Translations under genes and position numbers: made by a program
Notes under the pieces: generated by a model
Databases searched by the model: none
What the model was told of the DNA's origin: nothing
The model's input: only the letters and a program-made list of their open reading frames with translations
Origin: Closterium sp. NIES-65
Taxonomy: Eukaryota; Streptophyta; Zygnematophyceae; Desmidiales; Closteriaceae
NCBI GenBank assembly: GCA_948144175.1
Contig: CANXME010000875.1
Span: forward strand, 744,001-808,000
Direction: 5' to 3'
Length of the DNA stretch: 64,000 nucleotides
In this document: piece after piece, positions 11,576-22,549 of the stretch
Layout: every line of letters starts with the position of its first letter
Position numbering within the stretch: the first letter of the stretch is position 1

Positions 11576-11796
11576 TCTTCCTCGTTAGTGTTCACACGAC
11601 TTGCGTCAGCATCTTGGTCAACATTCTCCGGCAGCTCCGGAAAGGCTTCAAAGGGCCCGGTCCTTGTCGTTGGGACAGGACTGGTCGGAGACTTCGCGTT
11701 ATCAGCAGGCTCCTTCACAGGTATGTCAGGTACGTCCATTCCCTGAGCCTTGTCTGTGGTTTTCTTAGCCTTGTTGCCTTTGCGTCCTTGTCCCAT
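11576..11796 (-). pseudogene. LINE ORF1, N-terminal part separated by the copia insertion
   Basis: The likely start is ATG at 11796 (MGQGRKGNKAKK), giving a basic N-terminus followed by a Pro/Glu/Asp-rich segment. The frame reaches the right-hand target duplication (11576-11580, GAAGA on this strand) and continues in the same register at 2967, where the acidic stretch goes on. Open frame also extends upstream to about 12150, so an earlier start cannot be excluded. Confidence 0.7.
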
Positions 11797-13073
11797 AGTG
11801 CGATGATGATGCAGACTTGACAGCCCAAAGTTGGCTGATAAACAATCTGGTCTGAGCGCATTCACCGCCTTGCTCTTATGCTTCTTGTGTTTGAACGCAA
11901 ATCGCTGCAGATCCAGACCATGTGTGGAAGCAGAGGGTCTGGCGTAACTCTCCGTGCCTTGAGAACTGCCTGCTTTGTTAGAATGTGGTTCTTGGGAAAT
12001 GCTTCCATTGGGGTTAACGCGGGTTGGCGAAATCTCTGTTGTCGCTGCATAAAGATAGTGTCGACGATTTCCATGGAGTAGCCTTGAGAACTGTTGTTGT
12101 CCTTGCAAAAATGACTGATGTTGAGTTGTTGGTATGATGAGCCTGAACATCCCAAAAATGCATGGAAGCTAAACCTACTTCAAAGCTAATTGGTAGTTAC
12201 TTTGTGGTTGGTGTTGAGAAATCAGCTCTGTAGTTACTGGCGAACATACTGAATCACGGGATGCAAGGCTTGGGGCCTCCCGAACGTAAACCTTCTGGAA
12301 AGTTACTTGCAGGTTGGAACGAATGTGTTATCGGCAATAGGCCCGATCAGTTGGGAAGTCTCACGAGAAGGTGTAACTCAGCATGAGCGAACGGCTTCGT
12401 CGCATTTCATTTGTTCGTGATTTCTATCAACAGTGATTGCGATCGTTTTCATTGGTCGAAATCAATGTAGGTTGATGGCCGCGCCTAATCACAGCATTTC
12501 GCGCGTAATAGTGTCAGTCGGCTCTGGCGTTTTGTTATTGGTGTTGGGTTTGGGAGAGAATAGCTCATGTCAGATGATGTCAAATCCCTCGCGTTATCTC
12601 AGCCGTCCTATATTCGACAGGTGTTCGAAAATTGAGAGTCTGCTCCACACATTTCGGAATGTACATGGTCACGTGGACGTTCAGACGAACGCCACTTTGG
12701 CAAGAAAGTAGTGGTGAATAACTTACCACAATTCGTAACAGTTACGTTGTTACTTGGCGCGTTACATTTGACAGTTAGTGCACTTCCATATAGGCATATA
12801 TCAAAATGTAAATCATAACCTACAAATGAAATAATCATTTTGTATTACTATGAACTGGTATTAGGAATTATATACTAATGATAATGTTTATTGGTAGTTA
12901 GATATTATTAAAAGCAAATTACAAACTAGGTCTAAAAACATCAATTAGCAGAATCTAAAAACACGTGCACAAAAGCACACTCACATAAACTACAGCAAAC
13001 TACCTAGAGTTGGGCCGACACACACACTTGCACTCTACGCGTTAGGCACTCATACACTGCAACCGTCTTAACA
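11797..13073. other. Region without a supported gene
   Basis: 11797-12150 is probably LINE 5' leader (open minus-strand frame but no recognised domain). 12150-13073 holds no coding frame I recognise; 12700-12960 is AT-rich. Confidence 0.5.
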
Positions 13074-16000
13074 TTAGGGGCCCTGCAATCCCGGCAGCCC
13101 CTCGCAACTGATGAAGACCCTCTTCGTTGCCTCGTTAAACTTCCACGCTTTGTACTCAGGCTGCCACCAAGGACCCGTCGCAGGAGTCCGGTTCTGAACA
13201 GCAAAAGCAACGGCGTTGTGCACGTTGGAATGGTAGATCGCAAGAGCACGCTTGTTGTCAACTGAGCTGCGCGACATCTCTTCGTTCTTCAGGAGCTTGT
13301 ACTCAACCTGCAGCACCAATAAGGGGATCCTTAGAGCAACGACAGAAATGGCAAACATTCTCATGCATGCTTCAAAAATTTACATACCCCTAGCAGGAAG
13401 AAGGCGATCTGCTTGAAACGGAGGACTAAGATGGCATGCCCTGGCCTCTCAAACGAGTGGAAAATCGCAAGGGTGAAAAAGTCAGAGGCGAAAGGCATCC
13501 CCAGTCGATTATGATGCCACGTCAACAAGTCCCACGAAAGAGCACCTGTAGGGTGCGGAAGGTTGGACGGGTGTGGGTGATGAGGTCAAGATGGGAGAGA
13601 GTTGTGAAATCAATTGAATGTTCATTGCATCCCACGCCCACAGCAGTGCAGCGGGCTGCCTGCGGGGGGGATGGTGAGCACAGGCATGTGGGCGGTGGGT
13701 GGGGAATCAAGTGGTGGGAGGGGAGTTTTTGAATCATTCTGGCCTTGCATCCCACGCCCACAACAATGCAACAAGCTGCCTGCAGCATACGGTGAGCACA
13801 GGTAGTGAGCACAAAGGGGTGGGATCCAGTTGTGGGAGGGGGGTTTACTCCACCTAGCATCCCACGCCCACAGCAGTGCACCGGGCTGCCTGCATGGGGA
13901 TGGTGAGCACAGGCAGTGGGAATTGGGTGGGGATCAATTGGTGGGAGGGGAGTTTAACTAAAGGCACGCCGCCTTGCATCCCACGCCCACAGCAGTGCAC
14001 CGGGCTGCCTGCATGGGGATGGTGAGCACAGGCAGTGGGAATTGGGTGGGGATCAATTGGTGGGAGGGGAGTTTAACTAAAGGCACGCCGCCTTGCATCC
14101 CACGCCCACAGCAGTGCACCGGGCTGCCTGCATGGGGATGGTGGGCTGGGGAAAATGGTATTGGAAGATGCAAGGTAAGAGTCAACGGGAAAAAAGAGAT
14201 GCAATGACAGCCTAACTGCCATCTGCTCGCCAGGGTTTGAGCGGTCTGTTGGCGAATGGTGTAGCCATCATCTTACTAGCAAGGTAGGAGGCACAGAACG
14301 CCGCAGGCGACAGCGTTCCGGTCTCGACCGGGTTGCGGTCCGGACGTTTGATGCGAATGTCGAATCTTTCGTACTACAAGACACGGCCCGTGGTGAGGGT
14401 CTTGTTCCTCGCATCCTGAAGCTTCTTTCGAAGGTGCCTAGGCCGAGCCGTTTCGTTCTCCATGACCAGGCGCAGGTTAGCCACTCCCTCAGGATCTGTG
14501 ATGTTTAGAGCCGTGCAAAGGGCGGTGATGTTGGTGTCACGCGTCGTCCAATACTCCAGGTCCACATCCGAAGTTTTGAAGTAAAGGATCTCCACAGCTC
14601 GAGTCGCGGCCCCCTGACACGGGAACATGGGTGGTGATAGGTGGTTAGAGGGATTACTTGGGGGATAACAACGCACTGCCCCCTGCTGTGAAATACACAG
14701 CAGGGCAGCAGAAATGGCGCATGTAATAACCTGCAAATGGGCGGTCTGACATGGGTATGGAGTCAATGGTGGGTCCCAATGGGTGAAAACAGCACTGGAA
14801 GTCCGTTGCCTGCGCCAAGGACCATACAAACGGTATGGAAGTAGGATGTCATGCACTGGGTGGGGAGTGGAACATGGTTGGGACATTACCTTGAACCCAT
14901 TGTGGATATCTGGCATGCTGGCCAACGCGTCAGCGTACCGATGCGCCCACGTCCGCTACATGCTCGACAGTTGCTGCAAGTCCAAAATAGTTCCCCGGCT
15001 GTGGGCCGTCCTGACCGCATTTACGATAGCCACCCGATTCGGTTCCACGAGTAGAGTTCTCGGGAACGACGCCTATAGCGTGTTTCCTGCCACGCCATTA
15101 GGAGTAGGCGCGCTCGGACCAGCCGCTGCAGCACCACTTCCAGCCGCTGCAGCACCACTTGCAGCCGCTGCAGCATTAGGACCAGCCGCTCCCATACCGT
15201 GAGCATCAGCATCACCTGAGAAGTTGCCAGGATTGCTCGCTTCGTCCGGAGCGTCTTCGCTGGTATGGTTAGCAACACCGTGCAACAGGCAACGGTTCTC
15301 ATTTTCAGCTTCCATAAGGCGGCGGCGCAGCTCACGTGCCTCAGCCTGAGCAGCATCGAACTCTTCCCGGGAGATAAGGTCCACTCCTTGTCCCGCTTCC
15401 CCATCGGCATCACTATACTCATCTAGCCCCTCGTAACCAGGCTCAGGTACCTGAGGTTCCATCTCCGGAAAAGCTTCAGGGTCTAGGGGCTGCATGTAGT
15501 CAGTCGGGGCGCCGTCATCCCCATGCCCAGTAGAAGGGGTATGCAGATCCTCGGGTTGCATCGGTGCCTGCTGTTAATGCTGCTGCTGCACATGCGGCGA
15601 AGATGGCACATCCGCGGGAAGCTGCTGCTGCTGACCATACGGTGAGGCATGCAGATCTGTGGCGGGCTGCTGCTGCTGCTGCTGCCCATACGGTGAGGCA
15701 TGCTGATCCGTGGCGGGCTGCTGCTGCTGCTGCTGCCCATACGGTGAGGCATGGAGATCCGTGGTGGGCTGCTGCTGCTGCTGCTGCTGCCCATACGGTG
15801 AGGCATGCAGATCCGTGGCGGGCTGGTGCTGCTGCTCCTGCAGTCCATTAGTCGAGGTTTGCAGACCCGTGGTGGTCTGCAATTGCTGCTGCTGATGTCC
15901 AATGGTTGGGGTGACGCGAGAATAGTTGGGCAGCTGCTGCAGCTGCAGTCCAGTGGTTGGCGTGGCACGAGGAGAGTTCCGCTGCTGCTGCTACTGCTAC

Positions 16001-16623
16001 TGCTGCTCCTGCTGCCCATACGGTGAGGTAGGCAGACCAGTGGTGGTCTGCAGCTGCTGCTGCTGTCCGGTGGTTGGGGTGGCACGAGAAGAGTTCCGCA
16101 GCTGCTGCTGCTGCTGCTGCTGTCCAATGGTTGGGGTGACGCGAGCAGAGTTCCGCTGCTGCTGCTGCTGCTGCTGCTGTCTAGATGTTGGCGTGGCGCG
16201 AGCAGAGTTGGCCCGCAGCTGCTGTTGATTCGAGCCTCTGCGAATCGTCGTGCGGCGAGGACCCGTCCGGCGGCCCCCAGTCGTCCCAGTTGTACTCGCC
16301 GGGTTGTGAAGTCCTCCCATGGACAGCTGGTTGAGTGGAAGGGTTCTCTTGCCTGCACATCATCAAAACACACATGCTTAGTATCCAGCACCGTAGGCTA
16401 TTGACGTACAACAAACCAAACTCTCGCGGAAATCAGCTTACTTGTACTAACTGAAACGTCTTGGATAGTGCTTACCATTGCTGGTTGTTGTCGCTGCCGT
16501 TGCCTGCACAGATTCTTCACGGTCCCCTTCTCCTAGAGCACGAACTGAGGCCAACACGGATGAGTACCGGTTATTTGTCCCTCTACCAGGTCTATTAAAC
16601 CGGCGCGCTTCGGCTGTATCCAT
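13074..16623 (-). CDS. Unrecognised five-exon polyQ gene with in-frame TAG and TAA codons
   Basis: Exons by phase and GT-AG signals: 16623-16476, 16352-14890, 14613-14217, 13545-13388, 13307-13074; total 2400 nt, 800 codons, ending TAA. Every junction keeps the frame. The donor of exon 3 (GTTAGG) is weak; the others are ordinary. Residues from about 50 to 320 are Gln-rich repeats of SPYGQQQQQQ and SARATPT type. An acidic segment, a coiled-coil-like Glu/Arg stretch, an Ala-rich tract and a globular C-terminal half (RTWAHRYADALASM, TGPWWQPEYKAWKF) follow. Six stops lie in frame: TAG at 15997, 15991, 15073, 14956 and 14374 and TAA at 15574, three of them inside or next to Gln runs. No frameshift is seen. 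I do not recognise the family. It may be a transposon-encoded accessory protein, a host gene, or a young pseudogene. Confidence 0.6.
13600..14150. repeat. Intronic minisatellite, about 119 bp unit
   Basis: About five units start with GCATCCCACGCCCACA near 13628, 13748, 13858, 13977 and 14096; the units at 13858 and 13977 are nearly identical. The array fills most of the intron between exons 3 and 4 of the polyQ gene. Confidence 0.85.
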
Positions 16624-17518
16624 GGTCGATCTAACACCACATCTAAAACGTTAAGAAACATACTATCAGTATGTTTCAACGTGTCTTTTATAGTCGCCAA
16701 GCCATCACCAGCAATGTATCTATCCGTCGCCAGGTTCGCGGACGCACCGCTCATAAGCTCGAGTGGTTCTCTGCGGTTCTCAAACCGCTCGTGCTGCTGC
16801 GTGCTAACCTTCGAATTTCGAGCTTTGAAAACGGGTCATCTCAGCTCTCAGGCCCTCTACGGTTGTGTCTAGGTTCTGAGATACGTGCGTGGGTAAATCG
16901 GTGACCGCGCGAGATACCAGCAGATGCGACGAGGGTTTCGTTGAAACGGAGGTAAAATCGATGGTCCAAGTTCGTACCTGTAGAGCCCTCGAGATAATGT
17001 CGCCAGCGGGGAAATTGTTACACCAGCCTGCTTCTGATTGGCGAGAAATAAGCGCAGCGCAGGGTCGATTTGCAGTCCAGTTACAGAAACGGGTCGGTAT
17101 CTCGTGTCGCAAGTTCATCCCCACCGAACAAGCATGACAGATACAATGGCGCGGTAGCAGGGGAGGGTCACGACGTGTGCCAGGTGGACAGGTTTTCAGT
17201 CAGCCGACCAGTAGCTGGGGGGAACTACGACGGCGGTCGCTACCACGGGCAAGAGGGAGCGACGCTGTATGGTCAGGGCATGCTTGCGTGACGCTGGTAT
17301 CGCGGGGCATTGGCGCAGGGAGCCCACGCCAGCTGGCTCCCCCGCCCAGATAACGCTATGGGCTCGTGTGTCTGGCAAGGCGTCGCGGGTTTCATTACCT
17401 ACCCTAGTCAGCACAGGAAGAGTCGGGTTTCTTCCAGCAGAAGGAGTTGGAGGAACTCGATGGTCTGCAAGCCCCAGACACACGAGTGTCGCGCGGATTG
17501 AGGCAAGTGCCTAGATTT
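16624..17518. other. Upstream region of the polyQ gene, no supported gene
   Basis: A minus-strand open frame of 106 codons (17124-16804) has no recognisable domain. It may be leader or unrelated sequence. The stretch ends at the gypsy insertion. Confidence 0.4.
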
Positions 17519-17523
17519 CGTTT

Positions 17524-17854
17524 TGTTACGAGTGCAATTGAGTGAACGAACGAGAATTGCACTATCAAAGCAAGAGTACAATGAGCGAAGGCATGAGCGA
17601 AGAATATATAGCGAAACTACAGTGGTAACGGTAATGGTCGCGCGACGAGCCTGTGACTGAGGTTGTGAAAGTGTTGAAGCGTAGGCCCGGAGCGCGGGTT
17701 ACCAGCCGAGCCGTGAGGTCGGGATGCGATGTGCGAAAATGGCGGGATGATGAATGATGCGATGGTCGCGAGTGGTAACGGTGCTGACTGAGGTGCTACA
17801 GTGATGTACGCGTTGAGCAGGGATGCGGAGTAAGGAAAAGGGAATTTCCTTACA
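17524..17854 (-). repeat. 3' LTR of the gypsy element
   Basis: 331 bp, about five substitutions from 22740-23070; followed at 17855-17875 by the C-rich complement of the polypurine tract. Confidence 0.95.
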
Positions 17855-17881
17855 CTACCCCCCCTCCTAAGGAGGTCCTCC

Positions 17882-18103
17882 TTACGAAAGCGTGTGGACG
17901 TCTTTGAAGTTTCGGCTGCGCAGATAGTCGGTGACGACAGGGTGGTTTTCAACTTTATCCAGGGGAACCCAGTTGTCCTCGGTGGGTGTACGATCTTTCC
18001 AGCGGATCAGGAACTCAACTTTTCGGGCTCCTCGAGGGTCGCGAACTCTGTGGCTCAAGATTTTGTCGGGGGTGATGACTGGTTCGGTTGGTGGTCGTGT
18101 CAT
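17882..18103 (-). pseudogene. Gypsy pol: C-terminal chromodomain
   Basis: In frame with the integrase after its two stops. PDKILSHRVRD, EFLIRWKDRTPTEDNW and LDKVENHP form a chromodomain with the aromatic and Trp positions in place. Such tails steer integration to marked heterochromatin in chromoviruses. The ATG at 18103 is only the first Met of an open stretch. Confidence 0.85.
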
Positions 18104-18241
18104 GCTGGGTGGTCGATGTCGTGGGAGCTGGCTGGTGGATGGTACGTAAGGGCGAAGCAGGCTGACGTGGAACGAGGGGCTGACGTACTAGTCAGCAGGA
18201 AGGAGGAGGTGCGCGGTGACAGGTGTGATCATGTGGCTGAT

Positions 18242-19072
18242 TCAAAATGGCCCACAGTATCGAGGGCGGAGTTTGGGAGTGATGGGCAGGCGGAGGTTCT
18301 GAGTGTCGAGTAATACGAGGTCGTCGGGCTGATAAGTGACGGGTCTGCGGTGGCGATCGGCGTTGCGTTTAGCGATGATATTTGATTTTTTTATTGCTTC
18401 GGCTGCCCTGGTCCGTGCTGCTTGCAGAATCTCGGCGAACTGTTGTGCGCGTGGAATAGGATTGTCGGGATTCGGTGTCATGGGTACTGTTGGGTCTTGT
18501 CCGTAGTTCAAGTAAAATGGCGACTGATGTGTCGTGGCGGATGGTGCGTTGTTGTATGCAAACTCGATGAGAGGCAGCTGCTGCTCCCACGTGTTTGGAT
18601 CGTCGCACGTGGCTCGAATCAGTTGCTCCATGGTCTGGTTTGTCCGTTCTGTCTGTCCGTCGGTTTCGGGGTGATAGGATGAACTGAATTGAAGTCGCGT
18701 GCCGAACTGCTGCCACAAGTTCCGCCAGAAATTACTAATAAACTTCGTGTCCTTGTCGCTGATGATTGACGCTGGTATCCCGTGCAGTCGAACGACGGTG
18801 GTGATGAAGAGTCGGGCTGTTTCCTCGGCTGTGATTGATTTCCTGCATGCTGCGAAATGTGTCATTTTCGTTAGTCGATCGACGACGACCAGGATCGCGT
18901 CATTCCCACTCGTCCCAGCCGGTAAACCCGTGACGAAGTCCATCGTCACCTGCTGCCAAGCACGCTCTGGGGGTGGGATTGGTTGCAATTGTCCCGCCGG
19001 CCGCTTCCTGCTTGACTTCATGAGCTGGCAGGTGGGACACGATGCCACGTGTCGTTGCACGCCGGTCAACAT
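18242..19072 (-). pseudogene. Gypsy pol: integrase
   Basis: The H2C2 remnant CPTCQLMKSS is followed by the catalytic core TMDFVTGLP, ISDKDTKF and HPETDGQTERTNQ, giving a D,D,E triad, then WEQQLPLIEFAYNNA. It stops at TGA 18242-18244. The same frame continues with TAG at 18188-18190 and FHVSLLRPY, the conserved end of the integrase C-terminal domain. It inserts element cDNA into chromatin. Confidence 0.85.
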
Positions 19073-19157
19073 TTCCGGCCAGTAGTAGTACCGCTGCAGC
19101 TGATGCCGTGTTTTTTTCTACTCCGAAATGTCCCGAGGTAACTCCGTCGTGTGCTTC

Positions 19158-19904
19158 CTATAACAGTAGTTCCCGTAGTAGCGTGTATCCTGGTACCCAG
19201 ATGCGGTCGGTTCCAGTTTTTACGTAATAGACTCCCTTGGCTGCTGCGAATTGCTGCGAATTTCCTCCTGTGAAGAATGGGTCTGTTTGATATCCGTGGG
19301 TAAATAGTCCTGTCAGTAGCGGGTTGGTCTGGCCGAGTAGTATCGCATGGATCTGGGCAGTGGGGCGGGTCAGTGCGTCGGCGATGTTCGAGGCTCCTTT
19401 TTTATATGTGACCGTATAGTGGAAATTCGACTCGAGAAAATCGAGCCACCGAATCTGTCGTGGGTTGAGGTGGGGCTGTGCTCGAAGGTACTGTAGTGAT
19501 CGATGGTCTGTCCGTACTGTCACGTCTGCGCCGGTCAAGTAGCAGCGCCAAACTTTGAATGCATGCACGATCGCAAGCATTTCGCGGTCGTGTATCGGGT
19601 AATTTCGCTCAGGTGGATGTAGCTTGCGTGATTCGTAAGCGATGGGTTGGAGGCCGTTGCCGAAGTCCTGTAACAGTATAGCTCCGATGGCGATGTCGCT
19701 CGCGTCGGTAACAACTTCGAAGGGGCGGTGTGGGTCGGCGATGCGTAGGACGGGTGGTGAACAGAGAACAGTTTTTAGGGCAGAGAAGGCAGCATGCTCT
19801 TTCTCCCCCCACGTAAAAGGGACCCCCTTACGCAATAAATCAGTGAGCGGGGCGGTTAAGCGTGCCATGTCGGGGACGAACCGACGAACGTAATTAACAA
19901 ACCC
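19158..19904 (-). pseudogene. Gypsy pol: RNase H
   Basis: Same frame as RT after the TAG. The RNase H core reads VVTDASDIAIGA, IAYESRKL, REMLAIVHAFKVWRCYL and RTDHRSLQYL, with the usual four acidic positions visible. It ends at TAG 19158-19160 in front of EAHDGVTSGHFGVEK, the zinc-binding H2C2 start of integrase. A one-base gain in an A-run just beyond (about 19105-19112) shifts the frame. Confidence 0.85.
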
Positions 19905-21479
19905 CTAAAAACTTTGCAGTTCCGTGATGTTCGTCGGGGGATGCCACGCTTTGACCGTATCCAGCTTCTTAGGGTCGATTTCTACCCCAGCCTCCGAAAT
20001 AACGTGTCCTAAAAACTCTAGTCTGTCCCGAAAAAACTCGCACTTGGAGCCCTTGGTGAGTAACCGATGTTCCTCTAAAACCTTAAAAACTGCTTCGAGA
20101 TCTACTAAGTGCTGCTGCTTGTCCCGACTGTAAACGAGGATGTCGTCGAGGTAAACTATCACGCATTTATCTAAAAGTGGCCTAAACGCCTCGTTCATGG
20201 TTATCTGAAATGTTGCAGGCGCGTTGGTCAGCCCGAAAGGCATCACTGTGTACTCGAATGACCCGTATCTAGTCCTAAATGTTGTCTTGGCGCAGTCCGA
20301 TGGTTCGACCCGAATCTGATGGTAACCTCCCCGTAAGTCAATTTTCGAAAATACTCGTGCTGTTCGCAGCTGGTCGATCAGTTCGTCGGCGCGGGGGATG
20401 GGGTATCGCGATTTGACTGTTACTCTGTTAAGCGCTCGGTAGTCGATGCACATGCGAAACCCTCCGTCTTTTTTTGGTGTGAACAGTATCAATGCGGCGA
20501 ACGGTGACGAGCTCGGTCGGATAAACTGCTTCTCTAACAGGTAATCTAACTGCTTCCTTAGTTCGTCGAGCTCGGGCTGTGTCAGTCGAAACTGGCGCTG
20601 TACAGTTGGTTGTGCCCCCGGTTCTAATTCGATCCTATGGTCATGCGCCCGCTGAGGTGGCAGCCCTTGCGGTAAGTCTTCCGGAAAAATACCCGGGAAC
20701 CGTTTCAGTAGTGCCTGTAGTTCGGGCGGTACGGCTGCCAACAGTTTCTGCAAATCACTCGGCTGCTCCTCTTTTTCCACTACTGCGATATCCACTGCGT
20801 ACACGTCAGCTCCAGCAGCGACAGCCCGTTTCATCGTGATGGCGTTGACCTGGACCGTCGAAGACTCGGGTGGCTGCCAGCGAGGTAGGACGACCCAGTT
20901 ACCACTACTTCGCATTGTGCAGCTACCCGTCGTCCAGTCAATTCGTGGGTTGTACCGTCGCAGCCAATCACGTCCCAATAAAATGTCGTGCCCATCCAGT
21001 GTCGTTGCGAGCATTTCCTGTGTAAACCCGAAGTTCCCTCCGTAGCGGACTTTTACTCTCTCCACCTTTTCCCGTATAGCCAGTGGCGTGCCGTCGACTA
21101 AGCGTGCATCTATCTCAGGTAAGCATCGGTTAAGTGTCAACTGTAATTTCCGTGCGGTCGCGGTATTAACTAAGCTGTGACTTGCTCCTCCGTCAATAAA
21201 AATCTTCACTGCTGCTCCCTGTATTTTCCCGTAGATCAGTACTGGGCAATCCGTCGCTGTACCCTCCTTATTCATCCGAGCCCGATCGATGGCGTGAATC
21301 GGTACTGTGACTCGGTGAGGGTCGGTGTGGTTGGGCGAGCAGGCAGTCTCGTCAGTAGTTGGCCCGACTTCTACTGACTGCTGGCGTTTCCCTGCCTCTG
21401 AGACTCCCTCCCCTGCTCTGCTCCTCGGCGTCTCAGCTCCTCTGGGCATTCGCTCTTGCGGTGGCCCGGCCTGTTGCAA
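19905..21479 (-). CDS. Gypsy pol: protease and reverse transcriptase
   Basis: Open in the -1 frame relative to gag. The aspartic protease shows FIDGGASHSLV. RT shows LFTPKKDGGFRMCIDYRALN, KIDLRGGYHQIR, MPFGLTNAPATFQ and the catalytic VYLDDILVY, then FLGHVIS. The frame meets TAG at 19905-19907 exactly where relatives read LQSFLGF, and the same frame continues after it. The ATG at 21479 is not thought to be used; pol is expected as a gag-pol fusion through the frameshift site. Confidence 0.9.
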   Translation of the reverse strand: MQQAGPPQERMPRGAETPRSRAGEGVSEAGKRQQSVEVGPTTDETACSPNHTDPHRVTVPIHAIDRARMNKEGTATDCPVLIYGKIQGAAVKIFIDGGASHSLVNTATARKLQLTLNRCLPEIDARLVDGTPLAIREKVERVKVRYGGNFGFTQEMLATTLDGHDILLGRDWLRRYNPRIDWTTGSCTMRSSGNWVVLPRWQPPESSTVQVNAITMKRAVAAGADVYAVDIAVVEKEEQPSDLQKLLAAVPPELQALLKRFPGIFPEDLPQGLPPQRAHDHRIELEPGAQPTVQRQFRLTQPELDELRKQLDYLLEKQFIRPSSSPFAALILFTPKKDGGFRMCIDYRALNRVTVKSRYPIPRADELIDQLRTARVFSKIDLRGGYHQIRVEPSDCAKTTFRTRYGSFEYTVMPFGLTNAPATFQITMNEAFRPLLDKCVIVYLDDILVYSRDKQQHLVDLEAVFKVLEEHRLLTKGSKCEFFRDRLEFLGHVISEAGVEIDPKKLDTVKAWHPPTNITELQSF

Positions 21480-22549
21480 GCAAAGCAGCGCCCCTTAAAC
21501 GGTGCGGCAGCTGCATTCGTTGCGACGGCATGTACAGTGGCGTGCTCGGTCGGTCCCCGAGGACGATGTCCGTAATAGGACCCCGGTCTCGGTCGGCGTA
21601 GAATGTCGATCTTCTCGGCGAGCGCGAGAATCTCGTTGAAGTTAGTGAGTCCGCGCAGCATTATCTCGTGCGAGATGTCCGGCTTCAGCCCTCCGACGTA
21701 ACGGTCCACCCGCTCCGCTTCGTGCATGTAGTCGACCTGCTCGCAAAGTGCGAGAAAACCGTTGGTATAGTCTTGAACTGACCCGAGCTGGCGCCAAGTG
21801 CGCAGTTTCTGACGCGCCGAAATTGAAGCCGCGATCGGCTCAAAACGCGCCCGAAGCCCTGCGCACCACGCATCCCACGTGCAGTATTGGGCGGTCTCGC
21901 AGAACGAACTCCAGGTGACAGCTGGACCCGAGGGCCCTTCCTCGTGCGACGGTGGCTCGTAGGCGCGTGGCGACGTCACGATGACTCGCCACCAGTCCAT
22001 GGCGGGGCCCCTTAGCAGTGAAACCGCATACCGGATTTTTGCGGCGTCCGACTCGACGTAATTGGCGTCGAAGAAAACGTTCATCGTGAAGACCCACGAT
22101 TGAACTGTCGGACCGCCGCGTTGACTTGGGTCGAAGCAGGGCGGGCGTTGTGGCTTGAGCGGCATTGGTGCCATGTTGGAGTGTTCGCCACTTGTCGCCG
22201 CAAATTCCACGTGCCGACGGACTTCTCGAGGCTCCCGTGGGCTTGGTGCGATCTTGTTTCCTCCCATGCCAGGCACCGGCTGGGCGGCGCCCTCACTGGC
22301 TGCGCTTGAGCGTTGTCCCGTGCTGTCATGTTGTGTTGGTGTGCCGGACGAGATTACAATCGGCTCATTCGAATGTGCAGATGCGTTTGTTGGTGCGTGG
22401 GATGTTGTCGGTACGTTCACCGTAGACTGTTGACGGGCGGAGTCACGTTCCGCCGTGAGAGTCGCGATTTCGAGCGCCGAGTCCTCCAGTTGACGCACGA
22501 GTCGATCGAGTTGCTCTTGCGTCAATGTGGCGAGCGTGAAATCGGCCAT
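21371..22549 (-). CDS. Gypsy gag
   Basis: The likely start is ATG 22549 (MADFTLATLTQEQ); an upstream in-frame ATG at 22615 is less likely because the leader part looks non-globular. A coiled-coil-like N-terminus precedes a retrotrans_gag-type capsid region (QSWVFTMNVFF, MDWWRVIV, ARFEPIAAS) and a CCHC knuckle CFACNRPGHRKSEC near the end. It stops at TAG 21371-21373, overlapping pol by about 108 nt in the -1 frame. It forms the particle and packages element RNA. The frame is intact. Confidence 0.88.
   Translation of the reverse strand: MADFTLATLTQEQLDRLVRQLEDSALEIATLTAERDSARQQSTVNVPTTSHAPTNASAHSNEPIVISSGTPTQHDSTGQRSSAASEGAAQPVPGMGGNKIAPSPREPREVRRHVEFAATSGEHSNMAPMPLKPQRPPCFDPSQRGGPTVQSWVFTMNVFFDANYVESDAAKIRYAVSLLRGPAMDWWRVIVTSPRAYEPPSHEEGPSGPAVTWSSFCETAQYCTWDAWCAGLRARFEPIAASISARQKLRTWRQLGSVQDYTNGFLALCEQVDYMHEAERVDRYVGGLKPDISHEIMLRGLTNFNEILALAEKIDILRRPRPGSYYGHRPRGPTEHATVHAVATNAAAAPFKGRCFACNRPGHRKSECPEELRRRGAEQGRESQRQGNASSQ
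21386..21392 (-). promoter_or_regulatory. -1 ribosomal frameshift heptamer GGGAAAC at the gag/pol overlap
   Basis: On the minus strand the gag frame reads CAG GGA AAC GCC, so G GGA AAC sits in the canonical X XXY YYZ register, five codons before the gag stop. Slipping back one base gives GGG AAA CGC CAG, which is the pol frame read at that point (GKRQQSVEV). Confidence 0.7.

Larger units (their letters stand above)
1..11796 (-). mobile_element. LINE (non-LTR retrotransposon), 3' part beyond the left edge, split by a copia insertion
   Basis: A minus-strand element reads ORF1 (11796-11576, then 2967-1695) followed by ORF2 (1526 to beyond position 1). ORF2 carries an APE-type endonuclease and the beginning of a reverse transcriptase, the usual LINE order. 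The copia element at 2968-11575 sits inside ORF1; joining the two sides and removing one copy of the 5-bp target duplication keeps the frame (GAA GAG GAA). The 5' end is not defined: open frame continues upstream of the ORF1 ATG to about 12150. The 3' end, poly(A) tail and target duplication lie outside the window. Confidence 0.85.
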
